A stretch of DNA of 64,000 nucleotides from NCBI RefSeq assembly GCF_002798015.1, contig NZ_PGTZ01000008.1, positions 186,001-250,000 on the forward strand. Reading direction: 5' to 3'. This document shows, piece after piece, positions 42,256-52,140 of the stretch. A program made the position numbers and the translations under genes. The DNA comes from Luteimicrobium subarcticum (GTDB taxonomy: Bacteria > Actinomycetota > Actinomycetes > Actinomycetales > Cellulomonadaceae). Numbering within the stretch: position 1 is the first letter of the stretch; the number at the start of each line of letters is the position of its first letter. Below the pieces are notes generated by a model. That model did not search any database. It saw only the letters and a list, made by a program, of their open reading frames with translations, and was not told the origin of the DNA.

Positions 42256-42425
42256 AAACCGGCGTGTCGCGGCGTGTCGACGCGCCCTCGTTCCGGGAAG
42301 CACGCGCACATGTCGGAACCGTCGTGCACACTGGACGAGAACTCCGTGGACGGGAAACCCCGTCGCCGTGCGACCGCAGGACCGAGGACGTTGGGGAAGA
42401 CGACCCTCGACCCTGGGAGGACGAC

Positions 42426-42926
42426 ATGGCTGGTGCAACCACCCGCGGTGTACTTTTCGTGCACTCATCGCCGCGTGCCCTGTGCCCCCACCTCGAGTGG
42501 GCGGCATCCGACGTGCTCGGCACCCGCGTCGCGCTCGACTGGACCGAGCAGCCCGCCGGACGCGACCTCCTGCGCGCCGAGTACTCCTGGCAGGCCCCCC
42601 AGGGCACCGGAGCCACGCTCGCCTCCGCGTTCCGCGGCTGGGCCAACCTCCGCTACGAAGTCACCGAAGACCCCAGCCCCGGCGCCGACGGCGCCCGCTG
42701 GTCCCACACCCCCAGCCTCGGGATCTTCCACGCCGTGACCGACGCCCACGGCAACGTCGTCGTCCCCGAGGACCGCATCCGGTCCGCGGTCGCCGCCGCC
42801 CGCGACGCCCGCGACGTCCGCGACGCGCTCGACCTCGCGCTCGGGCAGGCATGGGACGAAGAGCTCGAGCCGTTCCGGTACGCGGGGGCGGGGGCTCCCG
42901 TGCGGTGGTTGCACCGGGTCGGTTAG
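42426..42926 (+). CDS. DUF3145 family protein
   Basis: 166 residues, a conserved actinobacterial family of unknown function: TRGVLFVHSSPRALCPHLEWA (6-26), LLRAEYSWQAPQGTGATLAS, LRYEVTEDPS and LGIFHAVTDAHGN, C-terminal helix ending with RWLHRVG. The length fits the family. Ribosome site GGGAGGA about 5 bases before ATG 42426. Found between the deformylase and fatty-acid synthesis genes, but convergent to the latter. Confidence 0.9.
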   Translation: MAGATTRGVLFVHSSPRALCPHLEWAASDVLGTRVALDWTEQPAGRDLLRAEYSWQAPQGTGATLASAFRGWANLRYEVTEDPSPGADGARWSHTPSLGIFHAVTDAHGNVVVPEDRIRSAVAAARDARDVRDALDLALGQAWDEELEPFRYAGAGAPVRWLHRVG

Positions 42927-43013
42927 CTCGTGGGTCTGGCGGTCGGGTCCGTCCCACCCGCTTCTCCGGCGGTCGCGGTCAGCGGGGCGGGCCGGCGCTC
43001 GGTGGTGGACGCG

Positions 43014-43046
43014 CGAGAGCCCCGGCGCTCGGCGCCGGGGCTCTCG
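43014..43046. terminator. Bidirectional terminator between DUF3145 gene and fabF
   Basis: Perfect 15-bp arms (43014-43028, 43032-43046) and a 3-base loop between convergent genes ending at 42926 and 43061. Confidence 0.78.
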
Positions 43047-43060
43047 GGGGGAGGCGTACG

Positions 43061-44305
43061 TCAGGCGTTGGTGACGATGAGGGCCACGTTGTGGCCGCCG
43101 AAGCCGAACGAGTTGTTCAGAGCCGCGACGTCGCCGTCGGGGAGCTGTGCCGGGGTGTCGCGCACCAGCGGGACCTCGAGATCCGGCTCCGGGTTCTCCA
43201 CGTTGATCGTCGGGGGAGCGACACGGTCGGCGACCGCGCGGACCGTGAACAGGGTCTCGAGCGCGCCGGCACCGCCGAGCAGGTGACCCGTCATCGACTT
43301 CGTCGCCGACAGGGCGACATGGTCGGCCTCCGACGCGAAGAGGTGGCGGATCGCGCGGGCCTCGATCATGTCGCCCACCATCGTGGACGTCGCGTGCGCG
43401 TTGACGTGCACGACGTCACGGACGCTCGCGCCCGCGTCCGCCAGCGCCATCTCCATCGCGCGGATCTGGCCCTTGCCCGTGGGCTCGGGTGACGTGATGT
43501 GGTAGCCGTCCGCGGACAGGCCGACACCCGCGAGCTTCGCGTACACGCGGGCGCCGCGGGCGGCGGCGTGCTCTGCGGACTCGAGGACCAGGACGGCCGA
43601 GCCCTCGCCGATGACGAAACCGTCACGGTCGACGTCGTACGGGCGCGAGGCGTGCGCCGGGTCGTCGTTGCGCAGCGACAGGGTGCGCGACGCGGCGAAC
43701 GCCGCGACGGGCATCGGGTGGATCACGGCCTCGGTACCGCCCGCCACGACCACGTCGGCCCGGCCGGCGCGGATCATGTCGACCGCGTAGCCGATCGCCT
43801 CGGCGCCGGACGCGCACGCCGACACGAGGGCGTGGGCGCCCGCCTGGGCGCCCAGGTCGAGCGACACGTACGCGCTCGGGGAGTTCGGCATGAGCATCGG
43901 CACGGTCGTCGGCAGGACGCGGCGGGCGCCGCGCTCCCGCAGGACGTCCCAGCCGTCGAGCGTCGTGTGGATGCCGCCGATGCCGGACGACACGACCGCG
44001 CCGAGGCGGACCGGGTCGACCTCGGGGGAGCCCGCGTCGGCCCACGCCTCGCGCGCCGCGATGACGGCGTACTGCGCCGACGGGTCCATGCGCTTGATCT
44101 CGGGCCGCGCGAGACGCTCGTTGACGTCACCGACGACGGTCGCCGCGAACGTCACCGGGATGCCGTACTTCTCGGACCAGTCGTTGTCGAGGGTGCGCGC
44201 ACCGGACGTGCCGGCGAGTGCCGCCTCCCAGGTGGTGGGGGCGTCGGCACCGATCGGGCTGAACGCGCCGAGGCCGGTGACGACGACGTCGGGTCGAGGG
44301 GTCAT
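43061..44305 (-). CDS. fabF: Beta-ketoacyl-ACP synthase II
   Basis: 414 residues. Condenses acyl-ACP with malonyl-ACP in chain elongation. Active-site C164 (SACASGAE), first His in NAHATSTMVGD and second His in KSMTGHLLGGAG, then NNSFGFGGHN, are all intact. I chose ATG 44305, preceded by AGGAG 6 bases upstream; the longer reading adds a non-conserved tail. Last gene of the fasR-fabD-acpP-fabF cluster. Confidence 0.96.
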   Translation of the reverse strand: MTPRPDVVVTGLGAFSPIGADAPTTWEAALAGTSGARTLDNDWSEKYGIPVTFAATVVGDVNERLARPEIKRMDPSAQYAVIAAREAWADAGSPEVDPVRLGAVVSSGIGGIHTTLDGWDVLRERGARRVLPTTVPMLMPNSPSAYVSLDLGAQAGAHALVSACASGAEAIGYAVDMIRAGRADVVVAGGTEAVIHPMPVAAFAASRTLSLRNDDPAHASRPYDVDRDGFVIGEGSAVLVLESAEHAAARGARVYAKLAGVGLSADGYHITSPEPTGKGQIRAMEMALADAGASVRDVVHVNAHATSTMVGDMIEARAIRHLFASEADHVALSATKSMTGHLLGGAGALETLFTVRAVADRVAPPTINVENPEPDLEVPLVRDTPAQLPDGDVAALNNSFGFGGHNVALIVTNA

Positions 44306-44335
44306 CGAAGCTCCTGGGATCGAGGGCGGTCGTCC

Positions 44336-44362
44336 GTGGCGGGCGCGGTGAGCGCCCGCCAC
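44336..44362 (-). terminator. Intra-operon hairpin between acpP and fabF
   Basis: Perfect 11-bp arms (44336-44346, 44352-44362), 5-base loop, 50 bases past the acpP stop and 31 bases before the fabF start. Probably lowers fabF expression relative to the abundant carrier protein or protects the acpP message. Confidence 0.6.
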
Positions 44363-44411
44363 GACTCCTGCGACGCGGCACGACGTGCCGGCGTCGGGGT
44401 GGTGCGAGGCG

Positions 44412-44660
44412 TCAGCCCTGCGCCTTGGTGATGTAGTCGACGGCGTCGCCGACGGTGGAGAGGTTCTTGACGTCCTCGTCGGGGATGCGGACGTCGAACT
44501 TGTCCTCGGCGTGCGTGACGATCGTCATCATCGACAGCGAGTCGATGTCGAGGTCGTCCGTGAAGGACGCCTCACGGACGACGGCCGAGGCGGGCTGGCC
44601 CGACTCCTCGGCGACGATCTCGGCGAGGCCGGTGAGGACTTCCTCAGAGGTGTAGGCCAT
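44412..44660 (-). CDS. acpP: Acyl carrier protein
   Basis: 82 residues, acidic four-helix carrier. S41 in DDLDIDSLSMM receives 4'-phosphopantetheine, which carries the growing acyl chain. GGAG lies about 11 bases before ATG 44660. Set between fabD (141-base gap) and fabF (106-base gap); hairpins lie on both sides, so it may also have its own promoter. Confidence 0.96.
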   Translation of the reverse strand: MAYTSEEVLTGLAEIVAEESGQPASAVVREASFTDDLDIDSLSMMTIVTHAEDKFDVRIPDEDVKNLSTVGDAVDYITKAQG

Positions 44661-44722
44661 CGTGGTGCTTCTCCTTGCGTGTTGACGGGGTGGTGACACG
44701 GGTTGTGGCGGGCCGTGGACGA

Positions 44723-44742
44723 CGGCGGGGCGGGCCCCGCCG
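44723..44742 (-). terminator. Short hairpin between fabD and acpP
   Basis: Eight-base arms (CGGCGGGG and CCCCGCCG) with a 4-base loop in the gap where other actinobacteria carry fabH. No T-run; may be a partial terminator. Confidence 0.4.
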
Positions 44743-44800
44743 GCTGGTCCGTCGACCCGGGCGCCGCGGTGCGGGCCGTCCGGGGCCTACGGTACGACGA

Positions 44801-45760
44801 TCAGTCGGCGGGCGTGGTGGTCGCCCGGCCCGCGTGCCGCGCGACGAACTCCTTCGCGGCGTCGACGTCGTCGGCGGACTTGACGGCGAACGCCTCGACG
44901 CCGGGCAGGGCGCGACGCGCCAGGCCGGTCAGGACGCCGCCCGGCGCGAGCTCCAGCAGTCCGGTGACGCCCTGGTCGAGGAGGGTCGCCTGGCACAGGT
45001 CCCAGCGCACGGGGCGCGTGACCTGGCCGACGAGCCGGGCGAGCGCGTCCGCGCGGTCGACGACGGCGGCACCGTCGGCGTTGGACAGCAGGGTGACCGT
45101 CGGGGCGGTGGAGCCGTCCAGCGCCAGGGCGTCGACCGCGGTGCGCAGCTCGTCCGTCGCGGGCGCCATGGCCTGCGTGTGGAACGCGCCGGCGACCTGG
45201 AGCGGGATGACGCGGGCGCGGCGCGGCGGCTCTGCGCCCAGCGCGGCGAGGGCGTCGAGCGGGCCGGCGGCCACGACCTGGCCGCCGCCGTTCACGTTGG
45301 CGGGGGTGAGGCCGAGGGCCTCGAGGCGCGCGGTGACCTCGTCGGGCTCGCCGCCGAGGACGGCGGCCATCCCGGTCGGGGTGAGAGCGGCGGCGCGGGC
45401 CATCGCGGAGCCGCGCACGCCGACGAGGCGGACGGCGTCCTCGGGGCTGAGGAGCCCGGCGACGGCCGTCGCGGCGAACTCGCCCACGGAGTGGCCGGCG
45501 GTCGTCGCGACGCCGGCAGCGCCGGCGTCGTCACCCAGGATCGCGTGGGCCGCGAGGAGCGACGCACCGACGATGAGCGGCTGGGCGACGGCCGTGTCGC
45601 GGATCGTGTCCGCGTCGGACGTCGTGCCGTGGGTCAGGAGGTCTGCGCCGGAGAGCTCGGACCAGGTGCCGAGGATCTCGCGGAGTCCGGGGATCTCGAG
45701 CCAGGGCGCGAGCATTCCGGGGGTCTGGGAGCCCTGTCCGGGGCATACGACGGCGAGCAC
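44801..45760 (-). CDS. fabD: Malonyl-CoA:ACP transacylase
   Basis: 319 residues. Loads malonyl groups onto AcpP. Active-site S91 in AGHSVGEF, oxyanion loop CPGQGSQTPGM (6-16), and the His of the second motif in AGAFHTQAM (about 192). The GTG at 45760 starts VLAVVCPGQG, right at the conserved first strand, with AAGGTGGGG just upstream. A dyad similar to that before fasR lies 68-84 bases before the start. Confidence 0.95.
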   Translation of the reverse strand: MLAVVCPGQGSQTPGMLAPWLEIPGLREILGTWSELSGADLLTHGTTSDADTIRDTAVAQPLIVGASLLAAHAILGDDAGAAGVATTAGHSVGEFAATAVAGLLSPEDAVRLVGVRGSAMARAAALTPTGMAAVLGGEPDEVTARLEALGLTPANVNGGGQVVAAGPLDALAALGAEPPRRARVIPLQVAGAFHTQAMAPATDELRTAVDALALDGSTAPTVTLLSNADGAAVVDRADALARLVGQVTRPVRWDLCQATLLDQGVTGLLELAPGGVLTGLARRALPGVEAFAVKSADDVDAAKEFVARHAGRATTTPAD

Positions 45761-45827
45761 CCCCCCACCTTGCCGCGTCGCGGGGTCGGTGGGGCGTCGC
45801 GACGCGTACCAACCTGCCGACAGCACC

Positions 45828-45844
45828 TTGTGCGTTTCCTACAA
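45828..45844. promoter_or_regulatory. Candidate FasR site upstream of fabD
   Basis: TTGTGCGTTTCCTACAA: outer TTGT/ACAA arms around a 9-base centre, 17 bp in total, like the perfect 17-bp palindrome before fasR (11 of 17 positions match in the better orientation). It lies 68 bases before the fabD start and 20 bases past the fasR stop. Confidence 0.5.
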
Positions 45845-45863
45845 CGGGCGCTCCTGCAGGGCG

Positions 45864-47060
45864 TCAGGCGTCGTCGCGGCGACCGTCGATCTGCCCGAGC
45901 GCGAGCGCGACCTGGAGCACGAAGGACTCGCGCGCGTCGAGCGGGTCCCAGCCGGTGATCTCGGCGACCTTGCGCAACCGGTAGCGGACCGTGTTCGGGT
46001 GCACGTAGAGCGACCGTGCGGCGGCCTCGAGCGAGCGCCCGGTGCCCAGGTACCCCGACAGGGTCTCCAGGACGGCTCCGCCCGCCTGCTCGAGCGGCCG
46101 GTACGCCTGGGCGACCAGGGTGCGCCGGGCCGTGGTGTCGCCGGTGAGGACACGCTCGGGCAGCAGCTCGTCCGCGTGGACCGGGCGGGGCGCCTGCGGC
46201 CACGCGGCCGCGGCGGCCAGGCCGGCGAGCGCAGCCCGGGCCGACCGGTACGCCTCGTCGACGGACGGGACGACCGGGCCGATCACGACCGGGCCGTCCC
46301 CGAACCGCGGGGCCAGCGCCTGCGCCGCGCCCAGCAGGCCCGCGCTGTCCTCCGCGTCGTCGCCGCGCCCGCCCAGCACGACGACGAGCCGGTCGCCGTG
46401 GATCCCGACGAGGGCGTCGCCGGCGCTGCGGCGTGCCGCGCGACGCAGGTCGGCGGTCCGCACCTCGTCGAGCGGCGCCGTCGTGCTGCCCACGACGACG
46501 AGGACGGCGCCCGACCCGGACCAGCCCAGCGCCGACATCCGGGACCGCAGCGACGCGTCCGAGCCCTCGGCGTCGCCGCGCAGCAGCGCGTCGACGACGA
46601 GCGCCTCGAGCCGGGCGTCCCACGCGCCGCGGACCTCCGCCGCGCGGGCGTAGACCTCGGCCGCCGAGAAGGCGATCTCGCGCGAGTAGCGCAGCACCGC
46701 CTCCCGCAGGTCGCGCTCCGTGCCGGGCAGCGCGAGCTGGTCGGAGTACTGCTCGACGACCTCGACGCCGATGCGGACGAGCTGGAGGGTGTGCTGCAGC
46801 GAGATGGACCGGGCGAGCTCGGTCGGCGCCGCGGCGAAGATCTCGCCGGCGCCGTGCGGAGGACGGTCCGGGTCGGCGAACCACTGGGTGAACGCGGTGA
46901 TCCCGGCCTGCGCGAGCAGGCCCACCCAGGAGCGCTCCTCGGCGGACAGGGCGCGGTACCAGTCGAGCTCGGAGTCGATGCGGCGCATGGTGGCGCTGGT
47001 GAGGAGCCCGCCGGCCTCTCGGACGCGTTGGAGGTTCTCGGGGTTCCCGGTGGTCGGCAC
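45864..47060 (-). CDS. fasR: PucR/CdaR-type transcriptional regulator of fatty-acid synthesis
   Basis: 398 residues. Poorly conserved N-terminal sensor region, a GGDEF-like middle segment, and a C-terminal HTH_30 helix-turn-helix (RSLEAAARSLYVHPNTVRYR, about 345-364, then ITGWDPLDARESFVLQVALA). Position immediately before fabD matches FasR of streptomycetes and mycobacteria, the activator of the fabD-acpP-fabF operon, probably responding to acyl-CoAs. GTG 47060 follows TATGCT by 6 bases. A perfect palindrome lies upstream. Confidence 0.88.
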   Translation of the reverse strand: MPTTGNPENLQRVREAGGLLTSATMRRIDSELDWYRALSAEERSWVGLLAQAGITAFTQWFADPDRPPHGAGEIFAAAPTELARSISLQHTLQLVRIGVEVVEQYSDQLALPGTERDLREAVLRYSREIAFSAAEVYARAAEVRGAWDARLEALVVDALLRGDAEGSDASLRSRMSALGWSGSGAVLVVVGSTTAPLDEVRTADLRRAARRSAGDALVGIHGDRLVVVLGGRGDDAEDSAGLLGAAQALAPRFGDGPVVIGPVVPSVDEAYRSARAALAGLAAAAAWPQAPRPVHADELLPERVLTGDTTARRTLVAQAYRPLEQAGGAVLETLSGYLGTGRSLEAAARSLYVHPNTVRYRLRKVAEITGWDPLDARESFVLQVALALGQIDGRRDDA

Positions 47061-47066
47061 GGGACG

Positions 47067-47072
47067 AGCATA
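47067..47072 (-). promoter_or_regulatory. Candidate -10 (TATGCT) of leaderless fasR
   Basis: Minus-strand TATGCT, six bases before GTG 47060. The palindrome 47082-47098 would cover the region between -20 and -40, so its ligand could block or help polymerase. Confidence 0.5.
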
Positions 47073-47081
47073 CGAACGTCG

Positions 47082-47098
47082 TTGTGGACAGTCCACAA
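47082..47098. promoter_or_regulatory. Perfect 17-bp palindrome between fasR and divergent gene
   Basis: TTGTGGACAGTCCACAA, an 8-1-8 perfect dyad 22-38 bases upstream of the fasR start and 108-124 bases before the plus-strand gene at 47206. Most likely an operator; FasR itself is the obvious candidate, because a related dyad precedes fabD. Confidence 0.65.
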
Positions 47099-47192
47099 AG
47101 GGTCCATGCGGTGGAGCGTCCCCGGACCCGAGACGTGGCGCCATCCCGTGTCGAGATCGTCCCGGGATCGGGTCACGGGGCGACAAAGCGGT

Positions 47193-47198
47193 TAGGGT
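47193..47198 (+). promoter_or_regulatory. Candidate -10 (TAGGGT) of leaderless gene 47206
   Basis: Exactly seven bases before ATG 47206; the same hexamer and spacing as at dgt. Confidence 0.5.
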
Positions 47199-47205
47199 CG
47201 AGGGC

Positions 47206-47904
47206 ATGGCTCTGATGCCCCGACTCCGACAGCTCCTGCGCAGGCCCGGCTCCGCATCGCGGGTGGGCGCGCGGCGGCCGTCGTCGGCGGCTCGGCGGGG
47301 GGACACCGTGCACGAAGACGCTCTGCGGGCAGTGCTGTCCGACAACCCGAACGACGTCCGCGCGTTCGGTGCCCTGGCCGAGATCGTCCGACGGCGCGCC
47401 GCCGAGGCGAACGCCGACACCGACCCCCTCGCCGGGCACGCCGACGCCGACCGCCCGGTCGACGACGAGCAGCGCCGTCGTGCGGCGGACAACGCCGAGT
47501 GGGCGCTCGCCGAGGAGCTCGCCGGCAACCCCCGCGCGTGGTACCCGCTGGTCTCGCTCGCGCGGTTGTCGATGGACGCCGACCGCGAGGGCGCGCTGCG
47601 CCGGCTGGCGACGGCTGCCGAGCGCGACAGCGACGGCGAGGGCCTCGCTGCCGGGCTCGCCCTGCTGCGCGAGCACGAGCTGCCGCAGGAGGCGCTGGGG
47701 CTCGGCGTCGGGCACTGGCGGCCGCGCGAGCACACCGCCGAGGCGGGTCGCCAGATCGTCCTCGCGGCGCTCGACGCCGATCGGCCTCTCGAGGCTCGGA
47801 TGCACCTGGAGTCGCTCGTCTCCGCCGGTGGCGACATCGGCGGGGTGCGCGACGACCTCGAGCACCGTGTCGCGCACGCCGAGCAGCACATCGCCGGGAC
47901 CTGA
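47206..47904 (+). CDS. Conserved hypothetical alpha-helical protein
   Basis: 232 residues. A basic N-terminus (about 1-33, RLRQLLRRPGSASRVGARRP) is followed by helical pairs that look TPR-like in spacing (DALRAVLSDNPNDVRAFGALAEIV; AEWALAEELAGNPRAWYPLVSLARLSM; LEARMHLESLVSAGGDI) without a strict TPR consensus. No signal peptide or membrane helix. Divergent from fasR, convergent with aceE. Probably a scaffold or interaction protein; function unknown. Confidence 0.78.
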   Translation: MALMPRLRQLLRRPGSASRVGARRPSSAARRGDTVHEDALRAVLSDNPNDVRAFGALAEIVRRRAAEANADTDPLAGHADADRPVDDEQRRRAADNAEWALAEELAGNPRAWYPLVSLARLSMDADREGALRRLATAAERDSDGEGLAAGLALLREHELPQEALGLGVGHWRPREHTAEAGRQIVLAALDADRPLEARMHLESLVSAGGDIGGVRDDLEHRVAHAEQHIAGT

Positions 47905-47943
47905 CCACAGCGTCTGCCGCGGACGACACAGCTGCCGCGGACG

Positions 47944-47979
47944 ACAGGGCCGGGCTCCCCGCGGGGAGCCCGGCCCTGT
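47944..47979. terminator. Bidirectional terminator between gene 47206 and aceE
   Basis: A perfect 17-bp GC stem (47944-47960, 47963-47979) with a 2-base loop, the longest in the window, between convergent genes ending at 47904 and 48006. Confidence 0.8.
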
Positions 47980-48005
47980 GCGCGTTCAGCCGGCGGTGCG
48001 GCGGG

Positions 48006-50759
<2,754 letters not shown>

Positions 50760-51152
50760 AGAAAACCTCACTCGGGTCTTCGGGCCGCAGGGCTCTCGTC
50801 GCCCCGCGGCTCGCACGGATTGGGCTGTCACGGACACGGCGCCACACGCGGGCGCTCAGGTCGTGGCGGCTCCGCGCGGAGGGCGTGGTGTGCTGATTCT
50901 GCTCATTGTGGTCCCACCGAGGGGGGTGAGTCGAACCGTCCCGACTGGTGGGCCCGCGGTCAGGGTGCTCACGAGCGGGCGGCGCACACCCCGAAATCGG
51001 CACAAGACCCGCCCAGGACCTGCCGTGTGCCGTGGTGAGGGACGCCGCACTGGGCTACCTTGAGCGCTATCGCGTCCCGGTGTTCGTGACCGACGTCACC
51101 GCGGGACGCAGTGTCGAGAACGTGCAGGAACAACAGGAAGGACCGGCGACAC
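50760..51152. other. Divergent intergenic region between aceE and DUF3052 gene
   Basis: 393 bases without a gene. On the plus strand TACCTT (51056-51061) is the best -10 for the DUF3052/ahpE pair. The aceE promoter is probably in the AT-richer stretch around GCTGATTCTGCTCATTGTGG (50892-50911). I see no riboswitch or clear operator. Confidence 0.5.
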
Positions 51153-51566
51153 GTGGTTGCGGCTGCTGACCCGAGCTCCATCGAACGGCTGGGCCTCGAG
51201 CCCGGTTTCGTCGTGCAGGAGTACGGCTGGGGGGACGACTGCGACGAGCAGCTCCGTGAGGCGGTCGAAGGGCTGACCGGCAACGAGCTCGTCGACGAGG
51301 AGTACGACGACGTGACCGACGCGGTGATCGCCTGGTACCGCGACGGCGACGGCGACCTGACGGACCTGCTGGTCGACGTCCAGGTCGTCCTGGACGACGG
51401 TGGCCCGATCTGGGTGCTCACCCCGAAGACGGGGCGGCCGGGGCACGTCGCGCACGCCGAGATCCAGGAGGCCGCGAGCACGGCCGGGCTGCACGCGATG
51501 GGCAACATCGCGCTGGCGCCCGACTGGACGGCGACCCGGCTCGCGAACCGCGGACGGGGACGCTGA
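51153..51566 (+). CDS. DUF3052 family protein
   Basis: 137 residues of an actinobacterial family: IERLGLEPGFVVQEYGWGDD (7-26), then an acidic centre and GGPIWVLTPKTGRPGHVAHAEIQEAA; the C-terminus ends MGNIALAPDWTATRL. Function unknown, but always near pyruvate dehydrogenase and peroxiredoxin genes. GTG 51153 (VVAAADPS) is the conserved start, with AGGAAGG about 11 bases before it; an earlier in-frame GTG at 51111 adds an unlikely tail. It ends 4 bases before ahpE. Confidence 0.9.
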   Translation: MVAAADPSSIERLGLEPGFVVQEYGWGDDCDEQLREAVEGLTGNELVDEEYDDVTDAVIAWYRDGDGDLTDLLVDVQVVLDDGGPIWVLTPKTGRPGHVAHAEIQEAASTAGLHAMGNIALAPDWTATRLANRGRGR

Positions 51567-51570
51567 GCGC

Positions 51571-52038
51571 GTGACGTACGGCGAGGTGCTGCGCATCGGC
51601 GACCCGGCGCCCGAGCTCGGCCTGCCGGACGTGCACGGCACGCCCGTGACCGTGGCGTCGCTGCGCGGCGCGCCCGCGCTCGTCGTGTTCGTGCCGTTCG
51701 CGTTCTCGCGCACCTGCCAGTCGGAGCTGTCGACGCTGCGGGACAACCGGGGGCCGTTCGACGAGCGGCACGTCCGGCTCGTCGCCGTCTCCTGCGACAG
51801 CGTGTTCGCGCTCAGGGCATGGACCGAGCAGGAGGCGTTCGGGTTCGACCTGCTGTCCGACTTCTGGCCGCACGGCGCCGCCGCGCAGCGGTACGGGGTG
51901 TTCGACGAGCACAAGGGCATGGCCGTCCGCGGCAGCTTCCTGCTCGACGCGGACGGCGTCGTCCGGTGGTCGGTCGTCAACTCGCCCGGGCACCCGCGCG
52001 ACCTCGAGGTGCACGTCGAGGCCCTGGCTCGTCTGTAG
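51571..52038 (+). CDS. ahpE: AhpE-type peroxiredoxin
   Basis: 155 residues, thioredoxin fold. Peroxidatic C49 in PFAFSRTCQSEL (the P-x3-S/T-x2-C motif), preceded by the typical strand VVFVPFAF; a catalytic Arg appears later in MAVRGSF. A second cysteine, C75, in VAVSCDSVF is not at the usual resolving position. Reduces hydroperoxides and peroxynitrite, with electrons from a mycothiol- or thioredoxin-type partner. GTG 51571, 4 bases after the DUF3052 stop, so cotranscribed. Confidence 0.93.
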   Translation: MTYGEVLRIGDPAPELGLPDVHGTPVTVASLRGAPALVVFVPFAFSRTCQSELSTLRDNRGPFDERHVRLVAVSCDSVFALRAWTEQEAFGFDLLSDFWPHGAAAQRYGVFDEHKGMAVRGSFLLDADGVVRWSVVNSPGHPRDLEVHVEALARL

Positions 52039-52074
52039 GCCACGGCTGTCGGCGCGCGCGTGGGCGCGACCACG

Positions 52075-52106
52075 AGCGGCCCGCCGGTGGTGTCCGACGG
52101 GCCGCT
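52075..52106. terminator. Hairpin between ahpE and phosphoesterase gene
   Basis: Nine-base arms (AGCGGCCCG, CGGGCCGCT) extended past one mismatch by 3 more pairs, between convergent genes. Confidence 0.65.
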
Positions 52107-52140
52107 CTCTCGGTGATGCCCCGGTGGTGCTCCGTGCTGG

